Assembly (NCBI GenBank): GCA_019359495.1
Contig: JAHHHF010000078.1
Coordinates: forward strand, 1-64,000
From: Goleter apudmare HA4340-LM2
GTDB lineage: Bacteria > Cyanobacteriota > Cyanobacteriia > Cyanobacteriales > Nostocaceae
Reading direction: 5' to 3'
DNA length: 64,000 nt
The position numbers and the translations under genes were made by a program. The notes beneath the pieces are model-generated. The model saw only the letters and a list, made by a program, of their open reading frames with translations, had not been told where the DNA came from and did no database searches. Positions 1 to 7,438 of this stretch are shown in pieces (the stretch's first letter is position 1; the number at the start of each line of letters is the position of its first letter).

Positions 1-34
1 AACTGTTCTGGTATACAATCATTTTTATTTGGGG

Positions 35-1063
35 TCATACTTCAAACTGCTGAAATTGTTGTGCAATATGCATTTTGGCAGTTTTTGACCCCTGTTTCTT
101 CAAGCTTTGTGAGAAATCCGGGTTAAGGGTGACATTTGAGAGTAATCGTCCACTTTGATCTGTCGCCGAAGCGTAGCTTCTAGCAATGTTGTGAAACGGA
201 AAATATTTGCTTCTATCTGGCGGAAATCGAGGCTCCCTTGGATCGCATGTTGCTGAAATTTCCAGTGGTAGAAAAATTTTATTGTAAAGACCTAAATTGA
301 AGTAGTGTGATGTTCGTTTTTGTATTTCTGTATTGTAAATATCGATGGGAGAGTTCTGATATTTGACTTCTGTCTCGTGGTAAGGTTCACGGAGAGCGTA
401 TTTTGCGTATAAAAAGTGAAAAATCCCAATAGTGGTATTAGAGTATGTCCTAGTTCCTATAGGTGTGTTCAGTTCTCGACCTTTACTTAGTCGTGTTGAG
501 ATATGTTCACCGCCTCCGTCTCTTTTAAACCCTGCTTTGTGCTGAAGCAGATCGGCGATCTGAACCGTCTCATAATAGGGGTGAGCCATGCGCCGCCATC
601 GGAAAGGAAGATAAGCTGTCATAGGGGTGCGTTCAATCCGATTGCTGTCGGTGGTCGCCTTCAAGACCAAGACCGTCGTGAAGAGCTTTGTAACGCTCCC
701 AATTGCAGTTTCGGTATCAAGATCGAAGGCTTCACCACTAGAACCTGAATCGCATGGATCTACCGCCCAACCAGCACGCCGAAAGCCAAGCCTTTTTCCA
801 TCAGTACCAGTCAAGATGACAGCGTAACCCTTGAATTTTCCATCTAAGTCTTTTACAACTCTATCTAGAAAGCGCTGTGTATTAATATTCGGTGTAGTTC
901 GTTCGACATCCATCTTTGATGGCATGGGCAAGTTGCATCTTTTGGCCTGGGCGATATTTTGACTCGCAAAACCCATCTTTGCATAAGTGACCCAGACAAA
1001 ACCCATCCCTCCACAGGCTAATGCGAGAACTAAAGCCGCATGTTTGAAAGGAATAATCATCAT
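35..1063 (-). CDS. Beta-lactamase-like serine hydrolase, short at the C-terminus
   Basis: This 342-residue protein begins with a hydrophobic stretch at about residues 8-27, which fits a signal anchor or export signal. SVTK at residues 123-126 matches the SxxK nucleophile motif of class C beta-lactamases and DD-peptidases, and YSN at 207-209 matches the second (YxN) motif. I cannot find the third KTG/HxG motif, and the protein ends about 50-100 residues earlier than most of the family, so it may be truncated or divergent. It lies at the downstream end of the minus-strand double-glycine peptide array. A role in processing or resisting those peptides is possible but is inference from position only. 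A general cell-wall peptidase or esterase is the alternative. Confidence 0.6.
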   Translation of the reverse strand: MMIIPFKHAALVLALACGGMGFVWVTYAKMGFASQNIAQAKRCNLPMPSKMDVERTTPNINTQRFLDRVVKDLDGKFKGYAVILTGTDGKRLGFRRAGWAVDPCDSGSSGEAFDLDTETAIGSVTKLFTTVLVLKATTDSNRIERTPMTAYLPFRWRRMAHPYYETVQIADLLQHKAGFKRDGGGEHISTRLSKGRELNTPIGTRTYSNTTIGIFHFLYAKYALREPYHETEVKYQNSPIDIYNTEIQKRTSHYFNLGLYNKIFLPLEISATCDPREPRFPPDRSKYFPFHNIARSYASATDQSGRLLSNVTLNPDFSQSLKKQGSKTAKMHIAQQFQQFEV

Positions 1064-1180
1064 TGACTCCTTTAATTCCTTAACAAAGGCTTTAACTTAA
1101 GTTTAAGTTGATGCGATCGCCTAAATGAACAAACAATCAGGAAAGAGCGATCGCACTATTGAGACTTTTTAACTTTACTA

Positions 1181-1387
1181 TTAGCAGGTTCCGCCTCTAC
1201 CAGGACCATCGCAAGGGAAGCGGAATCCATCGGTCGATGAATTTTGCTGATTATAAGGAATAAATAAGAGAATAACTGCGGGAGTAACTTGTATTCCTCC
1301 TGATAATGATTCCTCATTTTTTTCATCTAGTTCGACGATGAGTTTTTGTAAGGTTTGAGAATCTGTGATTGCAGGCTGACGCAGCAT
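1181..1387 (-). CDS. Double-glycine leader peptide with two-cysteine C-terminus
   Basis: This 68-residue peptide has a leader ending in EESLSGG (about residues 25-31), the cleavage signature read by C39 peptidase/ABC exporters. The predicted core of about 37 residues starts IQVTPAV, has a hydrophobic patch, and ends FPCDGPGRGGTC. Its two cysteines are separated by eight residues, so a disulfide or thioether ring is possible. GAGGAG lies 7-12 bases before the ATG and supports the start. The leader resembles the decayed copy at 1660-1852. The cyanobacterial bacteriocin (CTB-type) precursors are the nearest family known to me. The activity is unknown. Confidence 0.7.
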   Translation of the reverse strand: MLRQPAITDSQTLQKLIVELDEKNEESLSGGIQVTPAVILLFIPYNQQNSSTDGFRFPCDGPGRGGTC

Positions 1388-1427
1388 TTTTTTGCTCCTC
1401 TATTTTAGTGCGATCAATTTGGGATAA

Positions 1428-1595
1428 TTATTCGGTAATTTTTAGTTCGTAGATGACATTGTTAACTTTTTGTATTAGGAGTGAAGAGCGCCTAACATCT
1501 CCGAACCGAATACTCCAAGCCAAGCAACCCTCTGCTCCGCCAGAAACAGTTTCTGCTTGTTTATCGTCAAGTTCTTGCCAAAGTTTTCTTTTCAT
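1428..1595 (-). CDS. Short double-glycine leader peptide
   Basis: This 55-residue gene reads MKRKLWQELDDKQAETVSGG as its leader, followed by a core of about 35 residues beginning AEGCLAW and ending LKITE. The leader has the LWQEL...GG pattern shared with the genes at 2005-2142, 2187-2375 and 2992-3177. GAGG lies about 6 bases upstream of the ATG. The core has one cysteine and no clear relationship to the other cores. Leader conservation with core divergence is typical of exported ribosomal peptides. No modification enzyme is visible in the window, so whether the core is modified cannot be said. Confidence 0.65.
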   Translation of the reverse strand: MKRKLWQELDDKQAETVSGGAEGCLAWSIRFGDVRRSSLLIQKVNNVIYELKITE

Positions 1596-1659
1596 TTTGA
1601 ACCTCTTTACTCGGTGGAAAAATAGTTTGATTAATCATTGAAATCACTACTCCAACTTA

Positions 1660-1852
1660 TCACCAAATGGGTATTATACCCGTATAAAAATTACCTGCAT
1701 TTGTATGAGGTTTATATATTTTAAACTTTTCCTTCGCACCACCAGATAATGATTCCTCATTTTTATCATCCAATGTGATGACGAGTTTTTGGAATGGTAC
1801 AGAATTTAAGCTAGATTGTAAAGAATGTTTGATAGAAGACTTAATAAGGCAT
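1660..1852 (-). pseudogene. Decayed double-glycine leader peptide gene
   Basis: The reverse strand encodes FQKLVITLDDKNEESLSGG and then a core ending FYTGIIPIW. This leader is very similar to LQKLIVELDEKNEESLSGG of the gene at 1181-1387. The reading frame is open from an in-frame TAA at 1858-1860 but contains no ATG, GTG or TTG. The only nearby ATG (1850-1852) is in another frame and stops after three codons, so a small indel appears to have disconnected the start from the leader. It is best read as a pseudogene, although a base error in the assembly could also produce this. Confidence 0.6.
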
Positions 1853-2004
1853 CTTGTTTAACTCCCTACTGAATTTTAACTTAGATAGATTTGGCAGATG
1901 CAATTCTTATATTTTCTGTGTCCTTGTCTGATACGAAAACTATCCAAACATAGGTACTTCAAACTGTATATTAGATTTTTATTTGAGATTTAGTCCCACT
2001 CAGG

Positions 2005-2142
2005 CTAAAGGGTCAATATTAATGTTCCTCTAATAACAGTTGCTTTTTCAGCCACTTTATTAATCAGCTGGCCTTTATTCATTCCTGCTGATAACTTTTC
2101 AGCTTGTTGGTCATTTAATTCTTGCCAAAGTTTCTTTTTCAT
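2005..2142 (-). CDS. Short leader peptide with Ala-Gly cleavage site
   Basis: This 45-residue peptide has the leader MKKKLWQELNDQQAEKLSAG, nearly the same as the 1428-1595 leader but with AG in place of GG, a substitution that many C39 peptidases tolerate. The remaining 25 residues begin MNKGQL and end LILTL. They are basic to amphipathic and contain no cysteine. GAGGG sits about 7 bases before the ATG. It belongs to the minus-strand peptide array and is probably cotranscribed with its neighbours. Confidence 0.65.
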   Translation of the reverse strand: MKKKLWQELNDQQAEKLSAGMNKGQLINKVAEKATVIRGTLILTL

Positions 2143-2186
2143 CGTTTCACCCTCTAAAAAGCTAAACTTAATATTGAGTTTCCCTC

Positions 2187-2375
2187 TTAAGCAAAAGGAT
2201 TAGCGAAGAGTAGGACAAGTGCAACAGTAGATGATTGATGTGGTACATTACCTAATTCTCTAGGAGATGTGCCAATACCTCCTCCTAAAACTTTTTCTGA
2301 CTGTTGTTCATTTAAGTCTTGCCAAAGTTCTGGGTATGATTTTGAAGAAGTTTGAATTGGTTGCTTACTAGACAT
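2187..2375 (-). CDS. Double-glycine leader peptide
   Basis: This 62-residue precursor has a leader containing YPELWQDLNEQQSEKVLGG (about residues 14-32) and a core of about 30 residues starting GIGTSPREL and ending in the hydrophobic run STVALVLLFANPFA. The purine-rich AAAGGGA upstream of the ATG is an acceptable ribosome-binding site. The leader shows it to be a paralogue of the other array members, and the core is unrelated to theirs. A bacteriocin-like or signalling peptide is the usual interpretation, and the function is unknown. Confidence 0.65.
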   Translation of the reverse strand: MSSKQPIQTSSKSYPELWQDLNEQQSEKVLGGGIGTSPRELGNVPHQSSTVALVLLFANPFA

Positions 2376-2551
2376 TTTGAATCCCTTTGTTACTACTTTT
2401 GACCAAGCAATTGCACCTGATATGCTCAGATATAAAAGTTAGAGAATCTAGCAAAATTTGCTTAACTATTTGCAAGTTATATACTGATGAATCTCCACAG
2501 ATGTGATTGCTCAAGCATTGACACAGATGCAATTTTTACTAAATTTATCCT

Positions 2552-2785
2552 CTACCAAAGACTTGTATTGACTCCATCATCAAACTTAATTTCGTTTTTT
2601 CCTCCACCACTTGGAGATAGGAGAATGACTTTTATTTGGGAAGGAATCACATAACTTTTTTGAGTCACATGAGTTAATTCATGGGTTGTTACTCCTCCTC
2701 GCCAATTACCGGATTCAATTTCAGAAATCTCTTGATATAAGCTTCCATTCCATTGAAATGGCTGCCTTTTTGATGTCTTGGACAT
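2552..2785 (-). CDS. Divergent double-glycine leader peptide
   Basis: This 77-residue precursor has a leader with FQWNGSLYQEISEIESG ending in WRGG at residues 28-31. It is less typical than its neighbours because the LWxEL motif is replaced by LYQEI. The core of about 46 residues contains SYVIPSQIKVILLSP, a GGG turn and a C-terminal NTSLW. The ribosome-binding site is weak. Position, strand, length and leader layout place it in the same array. It could have been acquired independently or could be drifting from the exporter consensus. Confidence 0.55.
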   Translation of the reverse strand: MSKTSKRQPFQWNGSLYQEISEIESGNWRGGVTTHELTHVTQKSYVIPSQIKVILLSPSGGGKNEIKFDDGVNTSLW

Positions 2786-2846
2786 GTTTACTTCATAATC
2801 TTGTGATGATATCTGATTGGTTTTTTCGGCTCATCGCTACTCCACG

Positions 2847-2991
2847 CATTCTAATTGGGAGCATCCCAAATGTGTAAATTTATTTTTTGTAGTGATGGCT
2901 CTCTAGCCCGCTTCCTGGACATTAGGGAGCAAGATGCTCCCACTACAAATTTTATTTTTGCAAAATTGGGATGCTCCCTTCTAATTGCACC
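2847..2991. mobile_element. MITE-like palindromic element inside the peptide array
   Basis: The two ends are imperfect inverted copies. The left side reads TAATTGGGAGCATCCCAA and the right side, read in reverse, reads AGAAGGGAGCATCCCAA. Both are followed by an A/T-rich stretch and then TTTGTAGTG. The centre holds a second palindrome, GGGAGCAAGATGCTCCC (2925-2941). The element is about 145 bp, carries no gene, and abuts the stop codon of the peptide gene at 2992. Size, inverted ends and lack of coding capacity fit a nonautonomous miniature element of the kind common in Nostocales. Confidence 0.6.
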
Positions 2992-3177
2992 TTAATCATA
3001 CTTTCTTGCATATGGATCATACGTCCAACCCCATCCTCTTGCATTATCTCTTATCCACTCCCAGACCGAGACTCCCCCTGATACTTGAGCAGCTACCTCA
3101 TCATTGAGTTCTGTCCATAGAGCTGGAGTTGCTTCTTTTTGTGTAGTTTGCAATTTTTGAGACGATTTTGTATTCAT
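2992..3177 (-). CDS. Double-glycine leader peptide with Trp/Tyr-rich core
   Basis: This 61-residue precursor has the leader segment PALWTELNDEVAAQVSGG (residues 18-35) and a 26-residue core starting VSVWEWIRDN and ending DPYARKYD. The core has four tryptophans and two tyrosines, unusual for so short a peptide, and no cysteine. AGGAGA lies about 9 bases before the ATG. It is the first gene of the minus-strand array, directly after the AraC regulator gene, with a 146-base gap between them that could hold the array promoter. Confidence 0.7.
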   Translation of the reverse strand: MNTKSSQKLQTTQKEATPALWTELNDEVAAQVSGGVSVWEWIRDNARGWGWTYDPYARKYD

Positions 3178-3323
3178 TTTATTGTCTCCTGTATGTAATT
3201 TCCGCGAAGCTTTCCTTAAATTTAGATATTTGTGCTAAATGATGCACACATATACTTCACTTAAATAGTGACAGGCTATAAAGTAGAAATATTGCACATT
3301 CGTGCATTTTTTGCGTGATCTTG

Positions 3324-4229
3324 CTATAAATTGAGGAAATGTTTAGGTGTAATCCCGGTCAATCGTTTAAAGTGGCGATAAAGATGACTTTGATGGGCAA
3401 AGCCGCAAACTAGAGCAGTATCCGCAATACTCAACTTGCCTTGTAGCAATAGCTGTTTTGCCCGTTCTACCCGTTGTTGAATCACGTATTGGTGTAGACT
3501 CAGACCTATAGATTGTTTGAATAAGCGGCAAAAGTAATAGCGACTGATACCAAGATAATTAGCGATCGCATCCAGAGAAATCTCCTGTGCTAAATTGTCT
3601 TGGATATAATCAACTGCTTGTTTTAGCTGCTGTTGCGGTAAGCCTCCTGCATACTCCGGTACAGAGGTTAGTCGAGTAGAGTAGTTTTGCAGAAGATGAA
3701 CAGCTAAAAACGTTGCGGCTGATTCAGCATAGAGACGGCTACCTGAATGATTGTTTTGCAGTTGTGCCTTTAGTCCCAGTCCAATTTGATAAATCAGTGG
3801 ATCTTGGGTGATGAGATGCGGTAACATCTCATACTGATCCGTATCCAGCAACTCTATAGCATTCTGAGTCAGTAATTCAGGCTCCAAATTGAGCAACAGA
3901 ATGTTGGCATCCCGATCCCAACGGATTGCTTGGGAAGTATGCATTGGACAAAGCCCAACAGCACCCGTAAACATTAAACCTGTTTTTAGATGTCTATCTA
4001 GGGTTCGCTCCACCTGAACACTATGACCAAGATTAATGGTGATGGCAAATTGTTTGAGAGAATATTTAGGAGTTTCCCCTGGTGGTAGGTAGCGCTGTTC
4101 CAAGCTCATCCAACGCCACTTTGCCGTACCACTAGAAAGCATAGGTGGTTTGGAGAAAACCTGTGAAAAGTCATTTTCTCTGTTTGTACCAATATCTGAG
4201 GTATCTTTGCCTGACATCATTAACCTCAT
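3324..4229 (-). CDS. AraC/XylS-family transcriptional regulator
   Basis: This is a 301-residue DNA-binding regulator. The last 100 residues form the two-helix-turn-helix AraC domain: QDNLAQEISLDAIANYLGIS begins the first HTH and the second ends GFAHQSHLYRHFKRLTGITP. The N-terminal 190 residues resemble the cupin-like sensing domain of cyanobacterial AraC proteins, with no recognisable ligand signature. Three ATGs occur within the first five codons, and the outermost is used here. It is transcribed toward the peptide array from the same strand, so control of the array is plausible but inferred from position. Confidence 0.85.
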   Translation of the reverse strand: MRLMMSGKDTSDIGTNRENDFSQVFSKPPMLSSGTAKWRWMSLEQRYLPPGETPKYSLKQFAITINLGHSVQVERTLDRHLKTGLMFTGAVGLCPMHTSQAIRWDRDANILLLNLEPELLTQNAIELLDTDQYEMLPHLITQDPLIYQIGLGLKAQLQNNHSGSRLYAESAATFLAVHLLQNYSTRLTSVPEYAGGLPQQQLKQAVDYIQDNLAQEISLDAIANYLGISRYYFCRLFKQSIGLSLHQYVIQQRVERAKQLLLQGKLSIADTALVCGFAHQSHLYRHFKRLTGITPKHFLNL

Positions 4230-4604
4230 GGCAATCAGGTATATAAGCTTGGTAAGGAGAGGGTGCGCGTTAGCGCGGGTTGGGTCTTTATATTAAATTG
4301 GTATTAGATCCCGTATTTATGGAATAAGTCCAGGACATTAGCAGCAATTTTTACTTCAGCTATTCATTATTAGAATACATCAGACTTGAGAAGTTGGTGA
4401 GGATGAAAAGATTCTTGATATCTGAAGCACCTTACAGGGGAATTTAATGCTAAGTATCTGGGCGATCGCATCACAGCAGGCAGTTGGTTAATATACTGTG
4501 ATTTAAGACCTACGGAAATCTTGATCGTGATCACTCTCCAATCAGCACTCACGACGCAGCTACAATAGTACCCTAAAGGAAGATTATGCCGAATTTTTGA
4601 TTTT
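4230..4604. other. Intergenic region between araC-type gene and gatB
   Basis: This 375-base divergent gap must hold the promoters of the AraC gene (minus) and gatB (plus). The only structure noted is a short GC-rich palindrome around 4265-4276 (GCGC-GTTA-GCGC). No convincing gene was found, and a 60-codon minus-strand frame here shows no family features. Confidence 0.5.
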
Positions 4605-6080
4605 ATGACTTCTGCTACAACTGTAAAAACTGAGTACGAGGCGATTATTGGGCTAGAAACCCATTGTCAGCTAAATACAAACACCAAAATTTTCTCTAGC
4701 AGTTCTACAGCCTTTGGTGCCGACCCCAACACTAACATCGACCCAGTATGTATGGGTTTACCTGGGGTGTTACCTGTACTCAACCAAAAAGTTCTAGAGT
4801 ATGCCGTGAAAGCGGGTTTGGCTTTAAATTGCCAAATCGCCAAATATAGCAAATTTGACCGTAAACAGTATTTTTATCCTGATTTACCGAAAAATTACCA
4901 AATTTCTCAATATGACCTACCGATCGCTGAACATGGTTGGTTAGAAATTGAGTTGGTAGATGCGGAAGGTAACCCCACTCGCAAACGCATTGGCATCACG
5001 CGCCTGCACATGGAGGAAGATGCTGGTAAATTAGTACACGCAGGTAGTGAGCGTCTTTCTGGTTCTACTTATTCTTTGGTAGATTACAACCGAGCTGGTG
5101 TACCTTTGGTAGAAATTGTCTCAGAACCGGATTTGCGGACTGGACAAGAAGCTGCCGAATACGCCCAAGAAATCCGCCGGATTGTTAGATATCTGGGTGT
5201 GAGTGACGGTAACATGCAAGAAGGTTCTCTGCGTTGTGATGTCAATATCTCTGTGCGTCCTGTGGGACGAAAAGAGTTTGGCACGAAAGTAGAAATTAAA
5301 AACATGAATTCATTCAACGCCATCCAACGGGCGATTGAATACGAGATTGAACGGCAAATCGCCGCCGTGGAAGCAGGCGATCGCATTATCCAAGAAACAC
5401 GTCTGTGGGAAGAAGGTTCACAACGCACAATCAGTATGCGGACTAAGGAAGGTTCTAGCGATTATCGCTACTTCCCGGAACCAGATTTAGCGCCAATTGA
5501 GGTTGCTAGCGAACAATTAGAGCAATGGCGTAGTGAATTGCCAGAACTCCCAGCACAAAAACGCCATCGTTATGAAAATGAGTTGGGTTTGTCGGCATAC
5601 GACACGCGAGTCTTGACAGAAGACCGTCCTGTTTCTGAATATTTTGAAGCAGCGATCGCTTCTGGAGCAAATCCCAAAGCCGCAGCTAACTGGATTACCC
5701 AAGATATCGCTGCCTACCTCAATAAGCAAAAACTCACCATCAGCGAAATTGCTCTGACTCCCATTAATCTAGCTGATGTGATCATTCGCATTGAACAAGG
5801 TAAAATTAGCAACGCCCAAGCTAAACAAAAGTTACCAGACTTGCTTACAGGCCTACTTCCTGAAAAGGCTTTTGCTGGTCAAGAACTGATTAGCGATCTC
5901 AGTGTGCTAGAACCCATCGTTGATGAAGTGATCGCCGCCAATCCCCAACAATTAGAAAAATATCGTAGTGGTAACACTAACCTTAAGGGCTTCTTTGTGG
6001 GGCAAGTTCTGAAAAAAACTGACAAACGTGCCGATCCTAAGCTGACTAATGAATTGGTAGAGCAGAAATTGAATGCCTAG
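4605..6080 (+). CDS. gatB: Asp-tRNA(Asn)/Glu-tRNA(Gln) amidotransferase subunit B
   Basis: GatB is the tRNA-binding kinase subunit of the GatCAB complex. It activates misacylated Glu-tRNA(Gln) or Asp-tRNA(Asn) for transamidation and is needed because cyanobacteria lack GlnRS. The 491 residues are full length. The N-terminal GatB core begins with IGLETHCQLNT and continues through KYFYPDLPKNYQISQYD-type and HMEEDAGK motifs. The C-terminal helical/YqeY-like domain covers about residues 340-490. It stands alone with no gatA or gatC nearby, as is usual in cyanobacteria. The start is the only ATG before the conserved block. Confidence 0.97.
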   Translation: MTSATTVKTEYEAIIGLETHCQLNTNTKIFSSSSTAFGADPNTNIDPVCMGLPGVLPVLNQKVLEYAVKAGLALNCQIAKYSKFDRKQYFYPDLPKNYQISQYDLPIAEHGWLEIELVDAEGNPTRKRIGITRLHMEEDAGKLVHAGSERLSGSTYSLVDYNRAGVPLVEIVSEPDLRTGQEAAEYAQEIRRIVRYLGVSDGNMQEGSLRCDVNISVRPVGRKEFGTKVEIKNMNSFNAIQRAIEYEIERQIAAVEAGDRIIQETRLWEEGSQRTISMRTKEGSSDYRYFPEPDLAPIEVASEQLEQWRSELPELPAQKRHRYENELGLSAYDTRVLTEDRPVSEYFEAAIASGANPKAAANWITQDIAAYLNKQKLTISEIALTPINLADVIIRIEQGKISNAQAKQKLPDLLTGLLPEKAFAGQELISDLSVLEPIVDEVIAANPQQLEKYRSGNTNLKGFFVGQVLKKTDKRADPKLTNELVEQKLNA

Positions 6081-6136
6081 TGGTTCATTCCTGTAATTAT
6101 TAGGCAGTAGTAGTCTCTCAATATAAAAATGATGGA

Positions 6137-6208
6137 CTGTAGTCTGGGCATCTTGCCCGCGTGAGCGAGACGCTGTAGTCTGGGCATCTTGCCTGCGTGA
6201 GCGAGACG
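6137..6208. repeat. Tandem duplication of a 36-bp unit
   Basis: Two adjacent 36-base copies (6137-6172 and 6173-6208) begin CTGTAGTCTGGGCATCTTGC and end GTGAGCGAGACG. They differ at one base (CCCGCG versus CCTGCG). The unit is noncoding and lies just downstream of gatB. Confidence 0.8.
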
Positions 6209-6262
6209 CTCACACTACCAAAAATCCCACAAAACAAAATTGACAGACTAGTAGACCTATTC

Positions 6263-6311
6263 GTAGTAAGGGCTTTACTCCTGATCTTCTGAGCACTAAA
6301 GTGCTTACTAC
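6263..6311. repeat. Short palindromic element
   Basis: This 49-base element is bounded by GTAGTAAG (6263-6270) and its exact inverse CTTACTAC (6304-6311). AGCACT-AAAGTGCT near the right end forms a second small hairpin. It resembles the dispersed palindromic repeats of cyanobacterial intergenic DNA. Confidence 0.5.
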
Positions 6312-6360
6312 CAACCTGGTAAATCTCAAAAGAGCAGTGATCACCTTGATCCCAAAGTGG

Positions 6361-6418
6361 TATATTCTCCTAAATAGATGTACCCTGATGATCTAGAGAG
6401 CTATCCAAGTAACTCTCA
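6361..6418 (+). ncRNA. Degenerate copy of the small-RNA-like unit
   Basis: TAGATGTACCCTGATGATCT followed by AGAGAG...CTCTC repeats the core of the unit at 6531-6580, with about 80% identity across the aligned portion. A TATATT box at 6361-6366 sits just before it, but the hairpin is followed by AAAACCCC instead of a T run, so no terminator is visible. It looks like an older duplicate, possibly inactive. Confidence 0.35.
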
Positions 6419-6514
6419 AAACCCCACAATAACTATTTCTTATGCCATAGTAGGGTGATTGTCGATAAATATTTATGCAAAAACCAGATGATGGGTCTTG
6501 CCCCTCAGCCCTAA

Positions 6515-6585
6515 CATGTTATACTGTGTTATGTAGATGCACCCTGATGATCTGGAGAGATGCCCAAGCGGCTCTCTTTTTTTTT
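6515..6585 (+). ncRNA. Candidate small RNA with own promoter and terminator
   Basis: TTGCCC (about 6499-6504) and TATACT (6520-6525) form a plausible sigma-70-type promoter with a spacer of about 15-17 bases. About 6-8 bases further begins a 50-base transcript candidate: GATGCACCCTGATGATCTGG, then the hairpin GAGAG-(12 nt)-CTCTC at 6555-6576, then a run of nine T. Promoter, compact unit and intrinsic terminator together suggest a small noncoding RNA. Tandem repeats of short RNA genes are known in heterocystous strains (NsiR1), but I cannot confirm that this is the same family. Confidence 0.45.
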
Positions 6586-7438
6586 GCCATATTTTTGGAG
6601 AGTTGGACAAAGTCAGGAATATCGCAACTAGCATCTGTACAATTTATACATAAATTTAGAAGTTAGGTATTCCTGAAGAAAGAGCTAGACGTTATGGCGA
6701 TCGCATTTGAATGTTGACTCTGGCTAACAGGGAAAGACGAGCAGATCCACAGTGCAGAAAGCATTGTGCGGAACGATGATCTTCAATACTGGGGTATTGA
6801 TCATCCTTTGAGAGAATCGCTATTTTGGTTTGCTGTTTAACCTATAAACATTCAGCATCCTTCTCTGGTGTCAGATTTGCTTTTTACTTGTAAATGTTGA
6901 AGATAGAAAACTTTTGCCACATTGGCATGACTCCATCAATCAAAAATTGGTACAAATATCCAGAGGTTTGCAGCATAACAGGGTGTATTTATCAATATGA
7001 TTTTTAATGCTTGTCAGTATCGACTGCTCGAATTAGCTAGAAAAATAAAATTAACATACAAATAGAAATACTATTGTATGTTATCAATAGATAGAGATTT
7101 TTCCGAAAATTAATCTTCTCAAGCATTCAATAAAATCTCTTAGTGTAGCAAACTATTCACAGAAACTATACCCAGATTTAAAATAGGTATCTGTGGCATC
7201 ACAAAGAGGATTAGCCACGAAAAATCAGCATAGGTATAGTATTCCTCAATCACGGGCGATCGCCTAACAATTTCTCATACTTTATAGAACTTTCTCTAGG
7301 CTGCGATCGCAATAAATCAGGTATAAAATTTTGTCTATTTAAGTTGCTTATATTCGGCATCTATACTGACAACTAAAATTCAGTTTTACGATTAAGAATT
7401 GCCCAGCATAGCTGATCAACAGAGGAAATTTTAAAAAA
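6586..7438. other. Gene-free A/T-rich region upstream of the glycan locus
   Basis: This 853-base stretch precedes the flippase gene. I see only short frames, two GCGATCGC-type sites (around 7258 and 7303) and A/T-rich sequence that could hold the promoter of the plus-strand glycan locus. No gene or RNA is supported. Confidence 0.5.

Noticed and set aside
503-827. Two plus-strand frames of 66-81 codons
   Set aside because: They lie antisense to the serine hydrolase and have no family-like features.
1453-1641. Plus-strand frame of 62 codons
   Set aside because: It is antisense to the real minus-strand peptide gene at 1428-1595, which has a leader and a ribosome-binding site.
4370-4552. Minus-strand frame of 60 codons upstream of gatB
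   Set aside because: No ribosome-binding site, no recognisable features, and it lies in the expected promoter region.
6515-6585. Firm naming of the RNA candidate as NsiR1
   Set aside because: hetF, the usual neighbour of NsiR1, is absent here, and I cannot run a covariance search to confirm the family.
6475-6666. Plus-strand frame of 63 codons over the small-RNA candidate
   Set aside because: It is interrupted in sense by the hairpin and T run of the RNA candidate and shows no protein features.
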